A DNA stretch of 64,000 bases, from contig NZ_RQFT01000010.1 of NCBI RefSeq assembly GCF_004769525.1, positions 124,001-188,000 on the forward strand. Reading direction: 5' to 3'. The position numbers and the translations under genes are program-made. The notes beneath the pieces are model-generated. The model worked only from the letters and a program-made list of their open reading frames with translations. It searched no databases and was not told the DNA's origin. Shown piece after piece: positions 54,105-61,864 of the stretch; the first letter of the stretch is position 1, and each line of letters begins with the position of its first letter. Origin of the DNA: Leptospira bouyouniensis (lineage in GTDB: Bacteria > Spirochaetota > Leptospiria > Leptospirales > Leptospiraceae).

Positions 54105-55061
54105 CTATTTTTGTTTTTTGTAGTCAACTGCGATGGCCTCTGCAAAAATCTTTGCCAATTCTTGATCGGGATGGCCATCATTTGGGATATAGATTTTTTT
54201 CTGATTGGCAAACATCATTTCAGTTTTTTTACGAAGGTCAATGGTTTGGAACCCAGCTTTTATGAAGAATTGATTGGCTACATCATAATTTGGATCACTC
54301 GTATCGGGTTTGCCACTCGGAGCCATTCCCCAAGAGAATAAAATTCTCCATTGTTCTTTGTTCTGCGATACCCTTTCGAGTAAGTGTTTTAAATTTGTAT
54401 AAGTTATATGAGAACTTGGGTATAAAAATGATATCGAATTGGTATATACATTGTTTTTGGTTGCAGGAAGGATTTTCTGGTAAAGGAAAGAGTTTCTCGA
54501 AAGATAAAAATGAAAGGGATAAAACATTTGTTGAATTCCTTTTTTTTCCCTTTCATCGTCGATGAAATCAGATGGGTTCCATATCCAATAGACATGGGTA
54601 GGTAGGTTTTCTTCGATAGTGGTTCGATAGGTATCCTCAAACAAGGATAAAATTCCATTTGTGCCAATGGCATCAACGGCAATAACTCTAATTTTTAAAT
54701 CAAATTCATTTTCTAAAATATAAGAAATGGTTTCTCTCGATGGTAAACCATATCCCATTGACATTGAATCACCAATTAACCATATTTTGGCGGGATTTGT
54801 ATGATTTTGTTCTTCCGAAACAATCCGTTCACCAAATCTATTGGTTTTGATGTCCCAAGGTTTGTCATCAGCACGAGTAAAGGTTTGGTTGATATCTGGG
54901 CATAACCGTATTTGAGTAAAACCCTTTAAACAATGGATTTTTTTATAACGAATCTCTTCGGTTGTTTGGTTGTTAAAAGTATGAAATGTTACTTCTCCTA
55001 AAAAAAGAAGTAACATCAAACTAAAGAAAGTGGCAAATGAGATTTTAAAGAATTTTTTCAA
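54105..55061 (-). CDS. SGNH hydrolase-like protein, second copy
   Basis: Another membrane-anchored SGNH-like protein (318 aa) with an N-terminal helix (about 7-22). Block I is WLIGDSMSMGYG near 92-103 and the terminal pair is in PNDGHPDQELAK near 292-303. The middle contains VYWIWNPSDF, which stands in for the usual Asn block. It overlaps the upstream membrane gene by 17 bases and lies 42 bases before the first SGNH gene, so it is part of the same cluster. The two SGNH proteins differ considerably in sequence, so they are not recent duplicates. Confidence 0.75.
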   Translation of the reverse strand: MKKFFKISFATFFSLMLLLFLGEVTFHTFNNQTTEEIRYKKIHCLKGFTQIRLCPDINQTFTRADDKPWDIKTNRFGERIVSEEQNHTNPAKIWLIGDSMSMGYGLPSRETISYILENEFDLKIRVIAVDAIGTNGILSLFEDTYRTTIEENLPTHVYWIWNPSDFIDDEREKKGIQQMFYPFHFYLSRNSFLYQKILPATKNNVYTNSISFLYPSSHITYTNLKHLLERVSQNKEQWRILFSWGMAPSGKPDTSDPNYDVANQFFIKAGFQTIDLRKKTEMMFANQKKIYIPNDGHPDQELAKIFAEAIAVDYKKQK

Positions 55062-55725
55062 TTAAAAGATAAAAGAAAGATAAATTCCCAATGTAAAGAA
55101 TCATCACGAGAAATCCAATGGCAATTTGGAATAAATATGCGGAATAAGAAAACCCTTGGTATGCAAGATAGGTTGTAATTCCTAAGATCATTTCTGGAAT
55201 CAATACGTAGTAGGCAACATGACCCCACATCTTTACATTTTGTGCAAACCAAGAACCTAGTATCCACATTGTTGCCTCTGAAGTTCCAAAGATAACCAAA
55301 CTTACAATACCAACCCAAATCCCGGTTCCTATGATGGAAACAGATCTTTCTTCCAATTTAATTCCAGTATAAACACAGATGAATAATGGAATAACCCAAA
55401 GGCCAGCCATATAACCTGAGACGGTGCCAATTTTTAAAAATCCATCTTCTGGAAAAACTAATATCTGTAATACGGCTGACAAAAACCAATCTGGAAAAAC
55501 CATAAAGATTGATAAGGGGACTAAAAATTTCCAAATTCGATATGGTGTGTGCCAATGGAATAATACACATATGACAACAAAACTTACATGAAAAAAGGCA
55601 GTGAGGCTTGCTATCTTCACTCCTGCTTCCAAGGGAACATAAAAAAGAACAATTCCTGATAGGACACTAAATACAAAAAAGTACAAAGCGAGTAAAAATT
55701 CTTCGGCCAATAACTTAGGTTTCAT
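55045..55725 (-). CDS. Hypothetical polytopic membrane protein
   Basis: A very hydrophobic protein of about 226 residues with six or more membrane helices and no recognisable domain. An in-frame TTG 12 codons upstream (55761) is possible, but I prefer the ATG at 55725. It is the first gene of the MBOAT/SGNH cluster and overlaps the next start by 17 bases, so its role is probably linked to envelope acylation, but that is inference from position. Confidence 0.6.
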   Translation of the reverse strand: MKPKLLAEEFLLALYFFVFSVLSGIVLFYVPLEAGVKIASLTAFFHVSFVVICVLFHWHTPYRIWKFLVPLSIFMVFPDWFLSAVLQILVFPEDGFLKIGTVSGYMAGLWVIPLFICVYTGIKLEERSVSIIGTGIWVGIVSLVIFGTSEATMWILGSWFAQNVKMWGHVAYYVLIPEMILGITTYLAYQGFSYSAYLFQIAIGFLVMILYIGNLSFFYLLIEKIL

Positions 55726-55837
55726 CGGTTCGAATTGGACATGAATGGATTTGAATGGCAAGTCGAAACTTTGTTTGGTGGAGAGAAAAAGAATAAAACG
55801 TTTGGAACGAAAGGGTGGGTTGTTTGTATATGGGTCT

Positions 55838-55911
<74 letters not shown>

Positions 55912-55925
55912 AAGGTAAAACCACT

Positions 55926-57215
55926 TCACCAGAGTCTAGTCCACCGTAAAGTACGATTTCGAAACCGATTCCAAAGGGAAAAATCTTCGCTAAAGAGGTC
56001 ACAAAGACTTTTAGGATCCGAACTATCGTTGATGAGAACGATCAAATTGTCCTTGGCTCGCGACAAAGCAACATACAGAATCCTCCTTTCTTCTTCCAAA
56101 TCGATCGAATCGTGTAATTCACTCCATCCTTGGCATACGTCCACAACAACCGTTTGAAATTCCAATCCTTTGGCACTATGGATGGTCATCACTTGTTCCC
56201 TGGATACGCCCACTTGGATCCATTCGGATTTACGAAAATTACTACGAGTTAGTATCATAAGCCTTGGATCAGCGCATTGGATTTTTTTCCAAATAGTATC
56301 TAATGTTTTTTCTTTTTGATCGATTCGTATGAGTCGAAAAAAACCTTTATCCTTTCTGTACGAGATAGTATCTTTTGGAATTTTTTCTTTGTTCTTTCGA
56401 ATGGGTAATAAACTTTTTTGGATGATAGAACTTACGGAACGATAGTTCGTTGATAATTTGTAAGGAACGGCATTTGGAAAATGCTGACAGAATTCTAAAA
56501 ATGGTTTGGGAGTAGCACCACGAAATCCATAAATCGCTTGCCAATCATCACCTACCACTGTGATGTTTTCAAATTCCATTTGTTTGATGATTGCCAATTG
56601 GATTTCATCAGTATCTTGGAATTCATCAATTATGAGAGACTTCCATTTTTTTTTGATTGGGGAAGCTTCATTCTTGTTTAAAAAAAACAAAAAATTTTGA
56701 ATTAAGTCATCAAATTCAAAGTAACCATTTTCTTTTTTCCAAGATTGAAAGTTTGTATTAAATTGAAGGTAAATTTCTAAAGACAGGTTTCGTAAAAAGT
56801 GACCATCTTTTTTAAGTAAAATGGAAAACGGAATCCCGCCAATAGTATTTTGATAAGGATATAACAAAGATTTTGTGATATCCCATTTTTTGGATTCAGT
56901 CAGTAATTTGTATTTTGACCATTGGTTAAGAGTGTCATATTGTTTAAGGGAGTCATAACAAAACGAATGAAAGGTTGAGATATGGTAATTGTGACTGATG
57001 CCTTTTTTTTGGCACCTTTCCTTAAATTCGTTTGTCGCTTTTTTTGTGAAAGTGACAACTAAAGTTTCTTCAGGATGGAACTTTCCTGATTTTTCCCTTT
57101 CTTCCAAGAGACCAACCATCGTAGCGGTTTTTCCAGAACCGGCACCAGCAATCACTTGTATGATGGGGTCTGTGCTTTTTATAACCTTCGTTTGTTCTTC
57201 ACTCCACATGTACAT
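55926..57215 (-). CDS. Compact UvrD/Rep-type superfamily 1 helicase
   Basis: ATP-dependent 3'-5' DNA helicase with all SF1A motifs: Q-motif SEEQTKVI, motif I GAGSGKT (about 22-28), motif II IIDEFQDTDE near 195, motif III VVGDDWQAIYGFRGA, motif IV STNYRS, motif V IHSAKGLEFQTVVVD near 345 and motif VI YVALSRAKDN. At 429 residues it is much shorter than UvrD/Rep (about 670-720). The space between motifs shows that most of subdomains 1B and 2B are absent. A minimal translocase or an accessory role in repair is likely. Start is ATG 57215. Confidence 0.85.
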   Translation of the reverse strand: MYMWSEEQTKVIKSTDPIIQVIAGAGSGKTATMVGLLEEREKSGKFHPEETLVVTFTKKATNEFKERCQKKGISHNYHISTFHSFCYDSLKQYDTLNQWSKYKLLTESKKWDITKSLLYPYQNTIGGIPFSILLKKDGHFLRNLSLEIYLQFNTNFQSWKKENGYFEFDDLIQNFLFFLNKNEASPIKKKWKSLIIDEFQDTDEIQLAIIKQMEFENITVVGDDWQAIYGFRGATPKPFLEFCQHFPNAVPYKLSTNYRSVSSIIQKSLLPIRKNKEKIPKDTISYRKDKGFFRLIRIDQKEKTLDTIWKKIQCADPRLMILTRSNFRKSEWIQVGVSREQVMTIHSAKGLEFQTVVVDVCQGWSELHDSIDLEEERRILYVALSRAKDNLIVLINDSSDPKSLCDLFSEDFSLWNRFRNRTLRWTRLW

Positions 57216-57250
57216 TTAGGTGGAGGATTTGTGTTTTGGACCCTTAAAAC

Positions 57251-57910
57251 TTAAATCTTAAAGACCGCAGAATCTTCATCTTCTTCTTCCTTTAAGTCAT
57301 AATAACCATATATGAAATTGGAACTAGCTCGAACTTCCAGTCCATAAAAATGTTCAGAGATCCTACCGGATTTTGTGACTTCGAGTTTGTATTCTTCAGC
57401 GAGGAATTTCATTTTATCCATTGAAATCTTTTCGTTGATTTTGGGTCCAAATCCGGATTCGGTTTTTGACCAATCTATGATAAAAAGCCTTCCTCCTGCC
57501 TTCATGGACCGAATGAGTCCATCCATCGCCAAACCTGGGTTTGGGAAAGTAGATAAGGATAAAGAGGCAAATATGATTTCAGGAACTGGGACCCATTCAG
57601 GGAGTAGAGGATGGTCTGATTGATCCATGTAGAAAGGTGTGAGTTGTTCAATCCCTTCCATCAGTTTACGTCGTAAAATTCGATCGATGATCTCTTGTTG
57701 GCATTCGGCGGCCCAAATCCAAACATTGGGAAACCATTTTCGAAAATCCTGGAAATAAAATCCAAGACCACTCCCAAAATCAACCAGATTGTTAAGTCCT
57801 TTCCAATTGAAAAATGCATATACATCTTCTGGAGGGCATACTTCTCGGCGGTGGCTTGAAAGTAAGTATTCTTGGTAAGTTTGGGAACGGTAGTATTCCG
57901 TTTCGGACAT
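57251..57910 (-). CDS. SAM-dependent methyltransferase
   Basis: A class I methyltransferase of about 219 residues. The SAM-binding motif LVDFGSGLGFYFQDF lies near residues 45-60 (from the ATG 57910), followed by an acidic strand end (IWAAECQQE) and the motif MKAGGRLFIIDWSKTESG near 140. Substrate is unknown. I choose ATG 57910 with GGAAGA about ten bases before it rather than the ATG 12 codons upstream. It is divergent from the FN3-like gene at 57991. Confidence 0.75.
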   Translation of the reverse strand: MSETEYYRSQTYQEYLLSSHRREVCPPEDVYAFFNWKGLNNLVDFGSGLGFYFQDFRKWFPNVWIWAAECQQEIIDRILRRKLMEGIEQLTPFYMDQSDHPLLPEWVPVPEIIFASLSLSTFPNPGLAMDGLIRSMKAGGRLFIIDWSKTESGFGPKINEKISMDKMKFLAEEYKLEVTKSGRISEHFYGLEVRASSNFIYGYYDLKEEEDEDSAVFKI

Positions 57911-57990
57911 AATGACAATTCTTCCAGAAAAGAGGAGAAAGTACAAACGAAAAATTCAATTCGAGCCATATTACCACCGAAAATCTAAGT

Positions 57991-59676
57991 ATGAAGTTCT
58001 CGATTCACCTCCTCACGGTTGTACTGCTACTTTCTTTTTTCCCGGTACGGGCAGACTCCGGATTTGAGGAAAGTCGATACCCTTCGATTGCCAAAGCAAT
58101 CCATGCTTCAATTTTACCAGACAAAAAATCGATTCGTATCGATTGGGATAGCCCGAAACAAGATGGAGAAATTATCGTCGCAAGGTCCAATGTGATGATT
58201 GATAGCCCAGACAAATTGTACATTGCAGATTCACTGGGTCGTTATAAAGCTTCTGGCCCCAATGCCACACGAGTTTACTTCGATTATAACCTAAAGCCAG
58301 GTACGTATTATTATGCGATTGTGATGGTTTCCGATGTTCGGAAACGTGAAGTAAAACTATTTTCCAATCAAAATTATACGATCATTCCTGTTACAATTGC
58401 GGAAGAAAATGGAACACCTGTTGTCGGACAAAATCCAGATTTCCCTGCGTTCCCACAAGATACAAATATCCAATCTATGGTGGGAGGAGTCTCAGGTCTT
58501 ACGGCAAATATTGAAAAACGTTTTATACGTTTGAATTGGACTCCACCTGCAGGTGCCATTGCTGGAAGGACCATATACACGATCTATAGGTCAAATTCAC
58601 CTCTCACAAGTCTTCCTTTGATGCAAAAAGCAGAAAAACTAGCAGAGCTCACACACCCTGCAACTTCGTTTTTAGACCAAGATTTAAATAAATCCCAAAC
58701 TTTATATTATGGTGTATCTGTTAAACAATTGGGAGGAGAAGAATCCCTTCCATTGGAAGATAAAAAATCTACCTTACGTGTATTTTATATCAAACAAACT
58801 GAAAAAGCAAATGCAGAAGTGATTGTGGAAGAAAGTCCCAAAAAACAAAACGCTGTTGTTGCTTCGAATGAACCAACAACCAACCTTTCAGGGGCTTTGC
58901 ATGTAAGAGGACTTGGATACGAGCGGGTTGGTAAAGGAGCAGTGATCAGTTGGTTAAGCCCTGAAGATGCTGACGAATCTACAATTTATACATTATATGC
59001 ATCAGTCAAACCATTGAACCAAGGTTCTGCTTCCTTTAACCAAGGAACAGTTGTTAAAGTTGCGACTGTCGTTCATCCTAAAACTAATTTTTTTATTAAA
59101 GAATTAAAAGAAATAGATGACTTGTATTTTGGAGTGACTGCCAAATCAAGCTCTGTTCCGGAAGATTATAATCTCAAAGAAAATGTGTCGTATTTTAAAT
59201 ATGATTTCTCCAAGGACAATCTACCAAAAGAAGAAGAGAATATTGTCGCTTCCTCTAAACCAAAAAAGGATACAGAAAAATCCGAAATTTATAAAAATGA
59301 ACATTCGGTGACACCAACTGAAATTGCTCCACCGAAAGAGACATCGGAACCTACGAACGACTTTAAAGTAGAAACTTCCGCAACGGTGACATATGATCTA
59401 GGACAAACGGAACTCAATCGTATCATCAAAGAAACTGTCATCCAAAAGAAATTCGAAACAGCAGTGTATCGTTTAGAAGAATATTTAAAATATGAATCAA
59501 ATTCATATTTAAGAGGCAAAGCAATGTTTTTCTTAGGTGTTAGTGCATTAAAAACTGGTGACACGAAAAAAGCTTTGAAGTGTTTTTTAAAAAAGGAAAC
59601 CAAATCCTATTCTCCTTCAAGAGTTGAATTTTGGACGAATCAAACCCTAAATCAAGTGGGTAGAGGTAATTTATGA
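57991..59676 (+). CDS. Exported protein with three FN3-like repeats and TPR-like C-terminus
   Basis: A 561-residue protein with a cleavable signal (MKFSIHLLTVVLLLSFFPVRA). Three similar beta-domains (about 30-135, 160-260, 300-400) each close with a Tyr/Phe-rich strand such as GTYYYAIVMVSD, QTLYYGVSVKQ and DDLYFGVTAKS, a fibronectin type III-like repeat. A Glu/Lys/Pro-rich stretch (about 405-460) leads to a helical segment (FETAVYRLEEYLKYE, LRGKAMFFLGVSALKTGDTKKAL) resembling TPR. It is probably an envelope scaffold. The stop overlaps the next TPR gene by ATGA. Confidence 0.7.
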   Translation: MKFSIHLLTVVLLLSFFPVRADSGFEESRYPSIAKAIHASILPDKKSIRIDWDSPKQDGEIIVARSNVMIDSPDKLYIADSLGRYKASGPNATRVYFDYNLKPGTYYYAIVMVSDVRKREVKLFSNQNYTIIPVTIAEENGTPVVGQNPDFPAFPQDTNIQSMVGGVSGLTANIEKRFIRLNWTPPAGAIAGRTIYTIYRSNSPLTSLPLMQKAEKLAELTHPATSFLDQDLNKSQTLYYGVSVKQLGGEESLPLEDKKSTLRVFYIKQTEKANAEVIVEESPKKQNAVVASNEPTTNLSGALHVRGLGYERVGKGAVISWLSPEDADESTIYTLYASVKPLNQGSASFNQGTVVKVATVVHPKTNFFIKELKEIDDLYFGVTAKSSSVPEDYNLKENVSYFKYDFSKDNLPKEEENIVASSKPKKDTEKSEIYKNEHSVTPTEIAPPKETSEPTNDFKVETSATVTYDLGQTELNRIIKETVIQKKFETAVYRLEEYLKYESNSYLRGKAMFFLGVSALKTGDTKKALKCFLKKETKSYSPSRVEFWTNQTLNQVGRGNL

Positions 59677-60842
59677 GTCGAGTGATCGTTTCCTTAGCAG
59701 GTTTGTTATTCATTGTAGCTGGTCTCTCCACTGCCTACTACCAAACCAATATTTCTGCCAAAGAAGACCAGTCACAATTGGTCCTTGAAAAAATAGCAGA
59801 AGGAGAAGAATATTTAAAACAAACCAATCCACATAGCAAAGAAAAAGCAATTGCCATCTTTTCTGAGTTAGCTGGAAAGCGTGGATTGGAAAAATACGAA
59901 TTTCAAATTAAATACAATCAAGCAAGGGCACTAGAAAAAAATTCTGATTTTTATCCTGCTCTTGATATTTATAAAGAGCTAAAGAAAAATTCTAATTTGA
60001 AACCTGAAGAAAAAGACAAACTTGGTTACTCACTTGGTAATTTGCTTTTAAAAATTGGAAATGAATCAGAAGGGAAGGCTCACTTAGAGTCGGTTTTACA
60101 GTCAAGTTCTGATAACAAACTTAGATCTAGGTCATTCATGGCACTTGGCGACCATTATTATAAAATTGGTCAATTCGAAGCGGCTCGTAAAAACTATGTT
60201 TTATCACTACAAGAAGATCCAAACCACACTGAATCTCGAATTGGGTGGGGACGGACTTTGAGAAAACTCGGAAAAGATTGGGCATCCTTTGATGTGTTCG
60301 ATGAATACATTGAAACTCAAGATGGGCTTGCTGGCGCTGACGAAAAAGTTGTTGGTGAATATAAAGATTCTGTTTTTAAAGATGCTAAAGATAGTTATAC
60401 AAAAAAACAATACGCTCGTTCAATTGAATTATTCCAAAAATCTCTTTCAGTGAATCCAACTCCGAAAAAGGAAGAAGAAGCATTGTATTATATTGCATTG
60501 TCTTATGATGCTTTAGGTAAACAAACTGAATCTCTCACATATATCAATAAAGTTTTAAATAACAGCGATTATTCGCTAGACCAAGCTTCACTTTATAAAA
60601 AAGGCACAATTTATTTCAGACAAGGGAAATTTGAAAAAGCAGCCGGTATCTTTCAAACAATTGTAGATAAATACCCTAAAAACCAGATTACCGACAAGGC
60701 GATTGCATGGAAAAAAGAATCACTAGATCAGTTTACTGACCACAATGATTTAGATGATTCAGATGTATCGTCGGATTCTAATTCAACGAAACCGAATTCG
60801 TTTTCAAGTAAACCAGATTCGGGGAACGATTTAGAATTTTAG
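59673..60842 (+). CDS. Membrane-anchored TPR-repeat protein
   Basis: A protein of 389 residues with an N-terminal membrane helix (about 5-22) and then at least seven TPR-like helix pairs (for example YKIGQFEAARKNYVLSLQED and YARSIELFQKSLSVNP, with YYIALSYDALGKQTESL). The C-terminus is Ser/Asn/Asp-rich. It is likely to assemble envelope complexes with the FN3-like partner, to which it is translationally coupled. No enzymatic motif is visible. The 3' end overlaps the convergent metalloenzyme gene by 4 bases. Confidence 0.75.
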   Translation: MSRVIVSLAGLLFIVAGLSTAYYQTNISAKEDQSQLVLEKIAEGEEYLKQTNPHSKEKAIAIFSELAGKRGLEKYEFQIKYNQARALEKNSDFYPALDIYKELKKNSNLKPEEKDKLGYSLGNLLLKIGNESEGKAHLESVLQSSSDNKLRSRSFMALGDHYYKIGQFEAARKNYVLSLQEDPNHTESRIGWGRTLRKLGKDWASFDVFDEYIETQDGLAGADEKVVGEYKDSVFKDAKDSYTKKQYARSIELFQKSLSVNPTPKKEEEALYYIALSYDALGKQTESLTYINKVLNNSDYSLDQASLYKKGTIYFRQGKFEKAAGIFQTIVDKYPKNQITDKAIAWKKESLDQFTDHNDLDDSDVSSDSNSTKPNSFSSKPDSGNDLEF

Positions 60843-61813
60843 TTGGTTTCCATTAGAAACTCATTCGTGTGTGTATTGTAAAGAGCTTCTTCTAAACCGA
60901 AAGTTTTATAAATTTCGGGAACAATATCCGCTAACGAATGTATATTTTCTGCGAAGCGGTCAGCATCTTTTCCATAAAGGATGGTGGCCGCCGGGTTTTC
61001 AGTATGATTTTTTTGACTTAAGTCTTCCATGTTTCCATGATCGCTTGAAACAATCAGTAAATCTTTTGTTGGGTCGATAGAAGTTAGAAGTCCTTTGAAA
61101 AATAATTCTAAGTTTTGAATTACCTTTTCGGCTTTTTCCCAATCCATAGCGTGTCCAACTTTATCAGTTAAAAAGTATTCGTATAATGTGAGGTCATAAT
61201 TAGAGAACTTCTGGAAACATTTAGATCCAAGTAAATATGGATCTCGTTTTTCGAGGAGTGGATCCCCCTGTTTTAACATATCAATTCCGAGTGTTCCCAT
61301 GATTTCGTGAGTGAGGTCCATATAAAGGCCTCTTTCACTCCGAAGGTCTTCAAAATTTTTGAGTGGTCTTCCACTTGCCAATTGTACGAGAGTGGAGGCG
61401 GAAACCAGTTTTGGTTTTTCTTCCACGTGTTTTAAGTAAGGTGGTGAAAAACAATTCAAAAAATCACTTAATTTCCCATGTTCGTTTAGAACTTTGATGA
61501 GAGAATACTTGGCGATAATTTTACGTAAGGTAATTGTGGGAAATCCACTGACATGGCGACCAAGTACTTTAGGACCTGGAACCCCAGTCCAAAGTGCGGT
61601 TTGGCCAGTTGCTGATTGGGGGAGGCCAGGCACACCCATATGGGCATCTGTTTTTAAATAATGAATACCAGCTGAATCCACCGGCAAATCTAAATCGGAT
61701 TTGGAGACACCACCAATTGGTGCTAAAAATCCTTTGGCAAATCGGCTAAAAGGATTGGTTTTCGGATCATAATCTGAGATCCCAACACCATCTAAAAATA
61801 CATAAAAAATCAT
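60839..61813 (-). CDS. Alkaline-phosphatase-superfamily metalloenzyme (phosphomutase-like)
   Basis: A protein of 324 residues related to cofactor-independent phosphoglycerate mutase and phosphopentomutase. The metal and nucleophile motifs are present: FLDGVGISD (7-15), QSATGQTALWTG near 85-96 holding the Thr/Ser nucleophile, DKVGHAMD near 212, SSDHGNMED near 250 and the His in NHTENPA. It is shorter than iPGM (about 510 aa) and lacks its insertion domain, so its substrate is not certain. AAGGA precedes the ATG at 61813. It is divergent from the gene at 61865. Confidence 0.8.
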   Translation of the reverse strand: MIFYVFLDGVGISDYDPKTNPFSRFAKGFLAPIGGVSKSDLDLPVDSAGIHYLKTDAHMGVPGLPQSATGQTALWTGVPGPKVLGRHVSGFPTITLRKIIAKYSLIKVLNEHGKLSDFLNCFSPPYLKHVEEKPKLVSASTLVQLASGRPLKNFEDLRSERGLYMDLTHEIMGTLGIDMLKQGDPLLEKRDPYLLGSKCFQKFSNYDLTLYEYFLTDKVGHAMDWEKAEKVIQNLELFFKGLLTSIDPTKDLLIVSSDHGNMEDLSQKNHTENPAATILYGKDADRFAENIHSLADIVPEIYKTFGLEEALYNTHTNEFLMETN

Positions 61814-61864
61814 TCCTTTCCTTAGACCGATTGGTTTTTGCCTAGTGGCAACCCGATAATAAGA

